DNA of 64,000 nucleotides from JAZKBN01 sp040388605. GTDB taxonomy: Bacteria; Bacteroidota; Bacteroidia; Cytophagales; Flexibacteraceae. Within the stretch, counting starts at the first letter, position 1, and each line of letters opens with the position of its first letter. Both the position numbers and the translations under genes were made by a program. The notes under the pieces are model-generated. The model had not been told where the DNA came from. It ran no database searches and saw only the letters and a program-made list of their open reading frames with translations. The stretch is from assembly GCA_040388605.1 (NCBI GenBank), contig JAZKBN010000006.1, forward strand, positions 41,611 through 105,610. The letters run 5' to 3'. Shown here one piece after another: positions 18,675-25,790 of the stretch.

Positions 18675-19187
18675 TTAGCTCCAAAGCCAGCCTTTATTGG
18701 GCTGCTCAAACCATTCTGTTGTAGCATTGGCAGGCTTAACTTCGGCCCATGAATCGGTATTGAATGTAATTTTAATGCAGGTGCCGGTGGGCATATCCAT
18801 TTCGCGGTTGGCAAACATACCGGCGGCATCTGAAACGGTAGGGTTATGCCCTACAATCATAACCGATACAGGAGGCTGATTTTCCGCATCTAAATCTGCG
18901 AGGTATTCAAGGTAAGTGCCGGGGTCGGCATGGTATAGGCCTTCCGGGTAAATTATTGCAGCCGGGTTTATATCCAGTTTATTTGCAATCAGCTTGGCGG
19001 TTTTTGTGGTTCTGAATGCCGGGCTGGCCAAAATAACCTGCGGGTTCACTTTCAGGCGCTTTAGCTTTTCGCCTATTTTTTCGGCTTCCTGCAGGCCCTG
19101 GTTGTCAAGCTCCCGCTCAAAATCAGGCTTTGCCATTGAATGCGATTCGGTATGCGCATGGCGAACTAAATATAAAGTTTTAGACAT
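18675..19187 (-). CDS. Histidine phosphatase, SixA-like
   Basis: A 170-residue enzyme of the histidine phosphatase superfamily. The phosphate pocket motif LVRHAHTES has the catalytic His10 next to Arg9, the second Arg is in 'ILASPAFRTTKTA', and the C-terminal catalytic His is in MIVGHNPTV. Size and simple layout match the SixA group, which dephosphorylates phosphohistidine proteins in other bacteria; the substrate here is unknown. Cytoplasmic, no signal peptide. It lies between the PAP2 gene and the MerR gene on the same strand, with short gaps, so the three may be partly cotranscribed. Confidence 0.87.
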   Translation of the reverse strand: MSKTLYLVRHAHTESHSMAKPDFERELDNQGLQEAEKIGEKLKRLKVNPQVILASPAFRTTKTAKLIANKLDINPAAIIYPEGLYHADPGTYLEYLADLDAENQPPVSVMIVGHNPTVSDAAGMFANREMDMPTGTCIKITFNTDSWAEVKPANATTEWFEQPNKGWLWS

Positions 19188-19220
19188 GGTTAAAGCTAAG
19201 TATGATCCTTAATAATAATT

Positions 19221-19889
19221 TCAGTCGGCCATAGCCACAGGTTCAGCTGCAACAGGCTTACGCTCATGAAACCACCACCAACAAATTACGGCCCAAAACG
19301 TGCCGATACAGGCCCCTGCATAAACATCGGCAGGAAAATGCTGCGATAAATATACCCGGCTGAAGGCTGCGCCCATAGCCAGCACAAAAAACAACAGCCC
19401 TTGCTGCCTGCGCCTGCTCATGATAGCGAAAATGCAAAATATGGCGAACGCCGTAGTGCTGTGCCCCGAGGGGAAGCTGTTAGCAGAATGCACCTCAAGC
19501 CCTTCAATAAGCCTGATGGGTTGCTTAAGTTTTGAGAAATATTCGCGGGGGCGATATACATCATCAAAAACAAAATGCTTTAAGGCTTGTGCGGTTCCGG
19601 AACTGAGCAGGAAGGCTGCTATAGAAGCATAGCCGGCTTTCCGATTCAGGAACAATAAAGTTATGCTTATTGCTGCGGCTGTAAGTCCCTCGCCGAGCCA
19701 GGAGAAGTATGTAAAGAAAATGTCGGCGGCGGGAGTATGGCGGGCGTTTACCTGTAAAAACAAAGCCGCGCTGCCAAAATACGTTAATGCAAAACCACCC
19801 GTAAGCAAAAAGAGCAGGAAGGGAATAAAGAAATAAGGGTTGGCTTTAATGATGCGAAGCATGCCGCAAAGGAAAGAAATTTGCAGCAT
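19221..19889 (-). CDS. PAP2-family membrane phosphatase
   Basis: A 222-residue inner-membrane phosphatase with about six transmembrane helices. The three-part acid phosphatase signature is visible: Lys104 and Arg113-Pro (KHFVFDDVYRP, with two more residues between than the usual KX6RP), the SFPSGHST motif with its His, and SRVYLSQHFPAD with Arg-x5-His. Such enzymes hydrolyse lipid phosphates such as undecaprenyl pyrophosphate or phosphatidylglycerol phosphate on the outer face. Start at 19889; the Met at 19862 would also retain all helices. Its start region overlaps slightly with the upstream frame of the divergent HepT-like gene, but not with the chosen HepT start. Confidence 0.85.
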   Translation of the reverse strand: MLQISFLCGMLRIIKANPYFFIPFLLFLLTGGFALTYFGSAALFLQVNARHTPAADIFFTYFSWLGEGLTAAAISITLLFLNRKAGYASIAAFLLSSGTAQALKHFVFDDVYRPREYFSKLKQPIRLIEGLEVHSANSFPSGHSTTAFAIFCIFAIMSRRRQQGLLFFVLAMGAAFSRVYLSQHFPADVYAGACIGTFWAVICWWWFHERKPVAAEPVAMAD

Positions 19890-19973
19890 AAATGGCGGGG
19901 GAGGTGTTATATTGCGTTAAATATGGTATGTAAAAATACAAAACTGAAATCCGGAGAATTAATACCTATAGTT

Positions 19974-20402
19974 ATGGAAGTAGATTTATCATCTTTAATA
20001 AAAGCAGTCATTCAATTACGCGATTATTGGGAATTAAGTCAGGCAGATGAAATAAAAGCCCAGCCAAAATTGCTTTTAGCAGTTCGTGCCGGTACTATTC
20101 AGGCTTTTGAATTCACGTATGAACTCGCCTTTAAGACTTTAGCTCGTCACCTTGAAGACTCCGAACCGGGTTCATTGAAAGTGAAAGATTCAAGCTTTTA
20201 CGATATTATCCGATTAGGCAACGTAAGGGGTCTACTCAACGCTGAAATATCCGTTTGGAAAAATTTCAGGAGTAACAGGGGAAGCACAAGCCATGCTTAT
20301 GACAATAACATTGCCCAATCTGTTTATGACTCAATTCCTGATTTTTTGAATGAAGTTGAGTATTTAACCAAAATGCTAATAGCCCAACAAGAAAATGACT
20401 GA
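19974..20402 (+). CDS. HepT-like HEPN RNase toxin (HI0074 family)
   Basis: A 142-residue all-helical HEPN protein, the toxin half of a HepT/MntA pair. The active motif Rx4HxY is exact: Arg102, His107 and Tyr109 in RGSTSHAY. In studied pairs the Arg/His act in RNA cleavage and the Tyr is AMPylated by the partner to silence the toxin. The older name for this family is nucleotidyltransferase substrate-binding protein HI0074. ATG 19974 is chosen; an upstream frame to 19881 would add unrelated residues that overlap the PAP2 gene. The gene is AT-richer by eye than its neighbours, which suggests transfer. It overlaps mntA by 8 nt. Confidence 0.87.
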   Translation: MEVDLSSLIKAVIQLRDYWELSQADEIKAQPKLLLAVRAGTIQAFEFTYELAFKTLARHLEDSEPGSLKVKDSSFYDIIRLGNVRGLLNAEISVWKNFRSNRGSTSHAYDNNIAQSVYDSIPDFLNEVEYLTKMLIAQQEND

Positions 20403-20712
20403 AACAAAGGAAATTGTAATTCGTCCTCAGGACTTACGAATTACACAACAGATTATTAACATGGTGTTCCCTGCCGGGGTAAAGGTTTGGGTTTTCGGAT
20501 CCCGTGCAAAGGGTACTACAAAACGCTTTGCAGACCTTGATTTGGCTTTTGATGCAAACAGGCCTATGACAAGATCCGAGGTAATGGCAATGCAAGACCA
20601 ATTTGAAATATCTGACCTACCATATACTGTCGATATTCTAGACCTCCACACAGTTAAAGACTATTTCAAAGCAATCATTGAAAAAGACTTTATTCCGCTG
20701 CCCTTAAGCTAA
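20395..20712 (+). CDS. MntA-like nucleotidyltransferase antitoxin (HI0073 family)
   Basis: A 105-residue minimal nucleotidyltransferase of the pol-beta superfamily. The motif GSx10DxD is exact (Gly35-Ser36, then Asp47-Leu-Asp49) and the third carboxylate is Asp80 in YTVDILDL. In known HepT/MntA systems this enzyme transfers AMP to the Tyr of the HEPN toxin. The ATG lies within the toxin's end (ATGACTGA), so the pair is translationally coupled, toxin first, the order found in this class. No third gene belongs to the module. Confidence 0.88.
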   Translation: MTETKEIVIRPQDLRITQQIINMVFPAGVKVWVFGSRAKGTTKRFADLDLAFDANRPMTRSEVMAMQDQFEISDLPYTVDILDLHTVKDYFKAIIEKDFIPLPLS

Positions 20713-20757
20713 GCATAATTAAGTCCCTTAAATCCAGCCATAACAATACAATATCCT

Positions 20758-21849
20758 TTGAGCCATTACCACTATCCTACCCTTCTTGCCTTTGCCGAAA
20801 CTGTTTTCCTGCAAATGGGCGTTGAGCCGGCGCATGCCAAAACCGCTGCCCAAAACCTGCTCTCCGCCGATTTGCGCGGGGTAGATTCACACGGGGTAGC
20901 CCGGCTGGAAGGCTACGTAAGGCTTTGGGAAAAAGGCCGTATCAATGCTAAGGCCGAATTTAAAGTAGTGCATGAAAGCCCGTCTACTGCTGTAATAGAT
21001 GCTGATGCAGGCCTCGGGCTTGCTGTAGGCAGCGTTGCCATGCAGCTGGCTATGGATAAAGCCAATACCTGCGGCACCGGCTGGGTGGCAGTCAGGAACT
21101 CAAATCACTTTGGCATAGCCGGGCAATATGCCATGATGGCCGCCGAAAAAGGAATGATAGGCATTGCCACAACCAATGCCAGCCCCTTGGTATCGCCCAC
21201 ATTCGGGGCACAGCGCATGTTGGGTACCAACCCCTTTGCATTTGCCATACCTGCCGCAACAGAACCTACATTCGTAGCGGATTTTGCAACCACCACCGCA
21301 GCAAACGGTAAGCTTGAAATGCTTGAGCGAAAAAACGAGCCCGCCCCAAACGGCTGGATTCAAACCGCATCGGGAGAAAGCAGCACCGACCCTAAAGCTG
21401 TTAAAGCCGGCGGCTCACTACTGCCACTCGGTGGCGATCGCCTGCACGGCAGCCATAAAGGCTACAGCCTGGGCGCCGTGGCCGATATTCTTTCGGGTGT
21501 ATTATCCGGTGCCAATTACGGACCATGGGTGCCGCCCTTTGTGGCATTTTTAAACCCATTACCTGACTTACCGGGCCTTGGACTTGGGCACTTTTTCGGT
21601 GCCATGCGAACCGATGCATTCCGCCCCGCCGAAGAATTCCTGGCACACATGGATAAGTGGATAATTGCCATGCGCGGCACCAGGCCCATTGACCCCGCCC
21701 AACCTGTACAGATTCCCGGTGATTATGAAAGAAAATGTACCGCAGAACGCATGGAAAAAGGTATTTACCTGTTGCCGGAAATAGAAAGCTCTTTAGATGT
21801 CCTCGCTCAAAAGTTCAGTATCAGCGGGCTGCAAAAGTCGGAAGCTTAG
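20758..21849 (+). CDS. Ldh/YlbC-type malate/lactate dehydrogenase family oxidoreductase
   Basis: A 363-residue NAD(P)-dependent dehydrogenase of the LDH2/MDH2 family, unlike the classic Rossmann lactate dehydrogenases. Diagnostic stretches are LSADLRGVDSHGVARL with the catalytic His, 'VAVRNSNHFGIAGQYAMMA', 'GTNPFAFAIPA' and 'HKGYSLGAVADILSGVLSG'. Substrate could be malate, lactate, ureidoglycolate or 2,3-diketogulonate; the sequence does not say. The start is TTG 20758, since the helix beginning YPTLLAFAETVF belongs to the family and the first ATG (20815) would cut it off. The 3' end overlaps the end of rnhB on the other strand by 57 nt. Confidence 0.87.
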   Translation: MSHYHYPTLLAFAETVFLQMGVEPAHAKTAAQNLLSADLRGVDSHGVARLEGYVRLWEKGRINAKAEFKVVHESPSTAVIDADAGLGLAVGSVAMQLAMDKANTCGTGWVAVRNSNHFGIAGQYAMMAAEKGMIGIATTNASPLVSPTFGAQRMLGTNPFAFAIPAATEPTFVADFATTTAANGKLEMLERKNEPAPNGWIQTASGESSTDPKAVKAGGSLLPLGGDRLHGSHKGYSLGAVADILSGVLSGANYGPWVPPFVAFLNPLPDLPGLGLGHFFGAMRTDAFRPAEEFLAHMDKWIIAMRGTRPIDPAQPVQIPGDYERKCTAERMEKGIYLLPEIESSLDVLAQKFSISGLQKSEA

Positions 21850-22404
21850 GCGGTGGTACCTTGTGGTACCATGTTCCCTGATAGCATCACGGTGGGCAAC
21901 AGTAGGGTAGCCGGCATTACGATGCCAGTGATATTCCGGGTGCTTTTCGGCAAGATTTTGCATAAGTGCATCACGATGCGTTTTGGCCAAAATTGATGCT
22001 GCGGCTATTGATACAAATCGCCCGTCGCCGCCAATGAGGCATGTATGCGGGATTTGGCCGTATGGCTTAAAACGATTGCCATCAACAAGCAGGCTGTTAT
22101 AAGGGTGCTGTATTTGGTCTAATGCCCGGTGCATAGCTAAAAAGGAGGCATTCAGGATATTTATTTCATCTATCTCAAAATTATCGGCCTCGCCGACCGC
22201 CCATGCAAGGGCATTGGCAATTATTTCGGTCCTGAGCAGGTTACGGGTTTCGGCGTTCAGCTTTTTACTGTCGTTAAGCAGGGGGTGGTTCCAGTTTCCG
22301 GGCAGAATTACGGCAGCGGCAACTACGGGGCCTGCCAAACAGCCACGGCCGGCTTCATCGAGCCCGACTTCAACTAAATGCTCTTCGTAAAAAGTAAGCA
22401 ACAT
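21793..22404 (-). CDS. rnhB: Ribonuclease HII
   Basis: RNase HII (203 residues) removes single ribonucleotides and RNA primers from DNA. The first catalytic block VGLDEAGRGCLAG has Asp16 and Glu17, the second carboxylate is in LLVDGNRF, and the 'SIAAASILAKTHRD' block is typical of RnhB. Full length. It runs convergently into the Ldh-like gene, sharing 57 nt of coding sequence at the 3' ends, with no room for a terminator between. Confidence 0.93.
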   Translation of the reverse strand: MLLTFYEEHLVEVGLDEAGRGCLAGPVVAAAVILPGNWNHPLLNDSKKLNAETRNLLRTEIIANALAWAVGEADNFEIDEINILNASFLAMHRALDQIQHPYNSLLVDGNRFKPYGQIPHTCLIGGDGRFVSIAAASILAKTHRDALMQNLAEKHPEYHWHRNAGYPTVAHRDAIREHGTTRYHRLSFRLLQPADTELLSEDI

Positions 22405-22454
22405 AGGCTATTGTAACGGCTGCAATGCGCCGAAGGATGAAATTACAAAGAATT

Positions 22455-22462
22455 TAACTTTG
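22455..22462 (+). promoter_or_regulatory. Distal -7 element (TAACTTTG) before lptC
   Basis: Exact TAnnTTTG match in the rnhB-lptC divergent region. A TTG that could be read as a start at 22460 is simply part of this box. Confidence 0.35.
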
Positions 22463-22572
22463 GGCAAGGAAACAGTTGGTTTTAAGTTAATAAGCAGTAT
22501 AACCCGCTATGCCGATTTTGCTTACAAAATGAAAATACGGCCCCGCTTTATGCATAACCGGTTTAACAGCCT

Positions 22573-22580
22573 TATATTTG
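22573..22580 (+). promoter_or_regulatory. Proximal -7 element (TATATTTG) before lptC
   Basis: Exact match, ending 8 nt before ATG 22589. Transcription from here would give an almost leaderless mRNA. Confidence 0.4.
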
Positions 22581-22588
22581 CCTTTACC

Positions 22589-23131
22589 ATGTATCGCCTG
22601 CTTTACGCATTTCCGATTTTAGTATTGCTCTTTTCTTCCTGCACCAAGCCGCCCGAAGATTTAAGCAAAATTCGTATTTATACCGGCCCGGTTGTAACCG
22701 CGCACGATATAATTACCACTTATACCGATTCCGGGGCCTTGGTTGTGGAAATGCATGCCCCCCTTCAGACCGAGTATAACGACGGTGACCGGGAATTTCC
22801 GCAGGGCATTTTGGTGAATTTTTACAATGAACAGCATGTGCTCAGCTCACGCCTTACGGCTCGCTATGCCCGGTTCGACCGTGCTACCGAGATTTACATC
22901 GGTACCGGCGATGTGGTTATTGAAAACTTCCTGGAGCATAAAAAAGTAAATACCGAAGAGCTCCGCTGGAACCGCAGCGACAAGCGCGTTTTTACCGACA
23001 AGTTTGTTCGCATTACCACACCCGACGGCCTGCTTACCGGTACCGGCCTAACCGCCGCTCAGGATTTCAGCACCTACCGTATATTAAAGCCTGAAACCCA
23101 AACTGATAATTCTAAGAACGATATCCTTTAA
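22589..23131 (+). CDS. lptC: LptC-like LPS export protein (lipoprotein form)
   Basis: A 180-residue envelope protein of the LptC family, which takes lipopolysaccharide from the LptB2FG transporter and passes it to LptA. It begins MYRLLYAFPILVLLFSSC, a lipoprotein signal with lipobox, unlike the single helix anchor of Escherichia coli LptC. The rest is beta-jellyroll-like: 'DSGALVVEMHAPLQTEY', 'REFPQGILVNFYNEQ', 'RLTARYARFDRATEIYIGTGDVVIEN' (split) and 'LLTGTGLTAAQDFSTYRI', the TGxGL ending being typical. ATG 22589 is preferred; longer frames run to 22460. The next small gene follows after 30 nt. Confidence 0.82.
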   Translation: MYRLLYAFPILVLLFSSCTKPPEDLSKIRIYTGPVVTAHDIITTYTDSGALVVEMHAPLQTEYNDGDREFPQGILVNFYNEQHVLSSRLTARYARFDRATEIYIGTGDVVIENFLEHKKVNTEELRWNRSDKRVFTDKFVRITTPDGLLTGTGLTAAQDFSTYRILKPETQTDNSKNDIL

Positions 23132-23161
23132 TCACCCTTCCCGGTTCAAACAAAATTTACA

Positions 23162-23401
23162 TTGGCATCAGCAGGCGAGCAAAATACAACAAGGGGTAAC
23201 AGGGGCCAAAAGCCCGCAAAGCCTCCCGTTAAGCTTAATCTAAAGCAGGTATTGGTATTGGCGCTTGCTGTTTCACTGTTCCTGATTGGCTTGCACCAAA
23301 GTGTTACTGTTGGCCTGGGGCAGAGCTACTGGCTCTTTATGTTTGCCATAGCTGCATTGCTTTGGGCAAGGCTGCTGATCATGGGCGGAGGTAAAAAATA
23401 G
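23162..23401 (+). CDS. Small two-helix membrane protein downstream of lptC
   Basis: A 79-residue protein with a basic, Lys/Arg/Pro-rich N-terminal 28 residues and two hydrophobic helices ('VLVLALAVSLFLIGLHQ' and 'WLFMFAIAALLWARLLIMG'). The only early start in frame is TTG 23162; no ATG precedes the helices. I recall similar small proteins of this shape in Bacteroidota (LK-type first helix ending in GLHQS) but cannot name a function. Its place 30 nt after lptC and before a strong terminator suggests one transcript. Confidence 0.6.
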   Translation: MASAGEQNTTRGNRGQKPAKPPVKLNLKQVLVLALAVSLFLIGLHQSVTVGLGQSYWLFMFAIAALLWARLLIMGGGKK

Positions 23402-23421
23402 GCCTTTCGAAAGGCATAAAA

Positions 23422-23462
23422 AATACGGCCGCTCCTGCATTTCTGCGGTGAGCGGCCGTATT
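23422..23462. terminator. Bidirectional terminator between convergent genes
   Basis: AATACGGCCGCTC and GAGCGGCCGTATT form a perfect 13-bp stem with a 15-nt loop, flanked by A- and T-rich ends. Confidence 0.8.
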
Positions 23463-23496
23463 AAATAACAGCTGTTCGCTGCTAATATTCTTAATA

Positions 23497-24237
23497 TTAA
23501 TGGGTTGAATTTTCGCTTTCAACCGATTTTTTGGTTTTTACAGTCTTTTTGCTGCCATCAGGATGTACTGTGGTTTTGCTTTCAGACTTATAAGAGCTTT
23601 TCGACCTATGGCTCGAATTATTGCTGTTGTTGTAAGTTCCTGAAGAGGAAGATTTGGTAACCTTGGTATGTTTTTTATGTACCTTGGTTGTATCCTGCAG
23701 GCCGCCTTTTTTAACGTTTACGTTATCAACGTCAGGCGGGGCAATGGGTAAGGCCGGGGCTGCATTTGCCGGCATTGTACGCACAGGCGCCGATGTGGTT
23801 TCAGATTGGTTAGTTAATGCAAGCGTTGCCGACGGAGAAGTGGCTGTACCTGTTTCTGAAACAGCTCCTTCTGCTGTAATTCCTGTGTTCAGGTAATCAA
23901 CATTGGTATTGCCGGTTTCAGTCATGGCAGTTCCGCCGGGAACAGGCTCCTGGGTGTTCGGCACGCCGTTATTGCTGATAAAGCTTGAATTGCTTTGGTT
24001 GGTAGAATTTGGGTTATAGCCGGTATTCATGGTCGGGCTTTCGCCGCGCCCCCAGGCAGAAGCCTGGAATGCAGGGGCTACATTGCCTGTTGCGGCGGTA
24101 ACATCTTTACCGTTATTATATGCTCCCGGCTTAGAAATACCTGAGCTGCTGTCGCTGTAAGTGGCGTGGCTTAATTCGCGGCTGCATGAGGCAAAAAACA
24201 TTGCGGCAGCGGCAAGAGATAACATAATTTTTTTCAT
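23497..24237 (-). CDS. Low-complexity lipoprotein of unknown function
   Basis: A 246-residue protein with a lipoprotein signal (MKKIMLSLAAAAMFFASC) and no recognisable domain. The mature part is rich in Ser, Thr, Asn and Gly up to about residue 170, has a short Pro-rich segment (ALPIAPPDVD), and ends in a Ser/Lys/His-rich tail (KKHTKVTKSSSSG, SKKTVKTKKSVES). It is probably disordered and anchored in the outer membrane. Its composition suggests a spacer or cell-wall contacting function, but this is inference. A 15-nt palindrome lies about 53 nt before its start. Confidence 0.65.
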   Translation of the reverse strand: MKKIMLSLAAAAMFFASCSRELSHATYSDSSSGISKPGAYNNGKDVTAATGNVAPAFQASAWGRGESPTMNTGYNPNSTNQSNSSFISNNGVPNTQEPVPGGTAMTETGNTNVDYLNTGITAEGAVSETGTATSPSATLALTNQSETTSAPVRTMPANAAPALPIAPPDVDNVNVKKGGLQDTTKVHKKHTKVTKSSSSGTYNNSNNSSHRSKSSYKSESKTTVHPDGSKKTVKTKKSVESENSTH

Positions 24238-24289
24238 GGCTTTGTTGGCTGTGATTTCTTGTTAAAGCCTGCCCTTTCCGAAACAATAC

Positions 24290-24304
24290 CGGGAATAATT
24301 CCCG
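24290..24304. promoter_or_regulatory. 15-nt palindrome CGGGAATAATTCCCG
   Basis: Perfect 7-bp arms around one central A, 53-67 nt upstream of the lipoprotein start at 24237 and 134 nt behind the stop of the SpmAB-like gene. It could be an operator or a short 3' hairpin; there is no T-run. Confidence 0.3.
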
Positions 24305-24437
24305 AAACCGAAACTGTGGAAACAGCCTGCTTTATTGGGTAAGGCAAGAAACGTACCGGCCCGAAAGCGGGAATTAAACGCAAAAATCCTTGATAAGCTG
24401 CCCCATAAACAAGCTTAAAAGGTGTTTATGCCTGTAA

Positions 24438-25667
24438 TTAAAAAAAGAGGTAAGCCAGCCAAATAGCCGCAGCAATACCAATCATATCTACAATAATACC
24501 GGCACCGGCAGTGTACCTTATTTTCTTTACACCTATTGAACCATAGTAAAGGCCAATGGTGTAGAAGGTGGTATCTGTGCTGCCCTGTATTACACAAACG
24601 GCTTTGCCGGCAAAAGAATCGGCGCCGTAAAGCTTCATGGTTTCTATCATTAAACCCCTGGCTCCGGGGCCGCTGAAAGGTTTCATCAGGCCGGTTGGCA
24701 GGGCGGGTATGAAGGCAGTGTCGAGGCCGGCATGTATGGCGAGCCAGGCAATGCCGTCTGTAATCATTCCAAGGCCGCCTGAGGCCCTGAAAACGCCTAT
24801 GCCCACCAGCATGGCTACCGCGTACGGAATAATTTTAACGGCTGTTACAAAACCGTCTTTAGCGCCCTGTATGAAAGAATCATACACGTTAACTTTTTTA
24901 ATCATGCCGGCGGTAAGGAACAGCATGATTACCGAAAGCAAAACCACGGAGCTTACCACAGCGCTCACTGTTGCAATTTTCTCTTCGGGCAGGAAATGGA
25001 AGTACCAGAGCATGCCTGCCAAAGCGCCCGCAAAGGCCAGTATGCTGCCGTAAACCACGGGTTTAAACAGGTTCAGCTTTTGCCAGATTGCCACAATAAG
25101 CAAGCCCGACAATGCTGAAATACCGGTTCCTATAATGGAGGGTATAAATATATCGGCAGGATTATGTGCCCCGGCCTGGGCCCTGAAAGCCATTACCGAT
25201 ACCGGGATAATGGTAAGGCCGGCCGTATTAATTACCAGGAACATAATCATGCTGTTGCTGGCCGTATCTTTCTTCGGGTTCAGCTCCTGTAAGCTCTGCA
25301 TGGCGTTCAGGCCCAGCGGAGAAGCGGCATTATCAAGCCCGAGCATATTGGCGGAAAAATTCAGTAGAATAAAGCCAAGTGCCGGGTGATCTTTAGGAAT
25401 ATCAGGAAAAATGCGGCGGAAAAAGGGGCTTACGGCACGGGCTAAAACATTAATCAGGCCGGCATGTTCGCCAATACGCATCAGGCCCAGCCACAGGGTT
25501 AATGCGCCGGCTAGTCCTATGCTTACCTCGAAACCCTTCTTAGCCATCTCGAACGTGGCGTTCATGAGCTCAGGGAAAACGGTGGTATCGTTCAGGAAAA
25601 CGAGTCGGCAGAGGGCAATTACGAAGGCAATGGCAAAAAATGCAAACCAAATGTAGTTAAGAACCAT
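24438..25667 (-). CDS. SpmA-SpmB-like membrane protein with two nucleoside-recognition (Gate) domains
   Basis: A 409-residue polytopic membrane protein joining two units that are separate SpmA and SpmB proteins in spore formers. The first half has 'LTLWLGLMRIGEHAGLI' and 'LNFSANMLGLDNAASPLGLNAM', the second 'KIIPYAVAMLVGIGVFRASG' and 'IPALPTGLMKPFSGPGARG'. Both carry the Gate-domain style of alternating helices and conserved Asn/Pro. In non-sporing bacteria the function is unknown; a transport role for nucleosides or cell-envelope precursors has been guessed. Full length, fused form is usual in Bacteroidota. Confidence 0.85.
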   Translation of the reverse strand: MVLNYIWFAFFAIAFVIALCRLVFLNDTTVFPELMNATFEMAKKGFEVSIGLAGALTLWLGLMRIGEHAGLINVLARAVSPFFRRIFPDIPKDHPALGFILLNFSANMLGLDNAASPLGLNAMQSLQELNPKKDTASNSMIMFLVINTAGLTIIPVSVMAFRAQAGAHNPADIFIPSIIGTGISALSGLLIVAIWQKLNLFKPVVYGSILAFAGALAGMLWYFHFLPEEKIATVSAVVSSVVLLSVIMLFLTAGMIKKVNVYDSFIQGAKDGFVTAVKIIPYAVAMLVGIGVFRASGGLGMITDGIAWLAIHAGLDTAFIPALPTGLMKPFSGPGARGLMIETMKLYGADSFAGKAVCVIQGSTDTTFYTIGLYYGSIGVKKIRYTAGAGIIVDMIGIAAAIWLAYLFF

Positions 25668-25790
25668 GTATAGCAGATATACGAAAAGCGAACGGGAACG
25701 CGAATTAAAGCCTTTTTTCGGGGTTTACATTACCCGCTTGCCTTGAAGCCAAGTTCATCCGGCTTAATTTCCTTCTCTTATATAACCAAA

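Noticed and set aside
18578..18829. Longer N-terminus for the MerR-like regulator
   Set aside because: It overlaps the phosphatase gene on the same strand in another frame and has no family likeness; an exact -7 box lies between.
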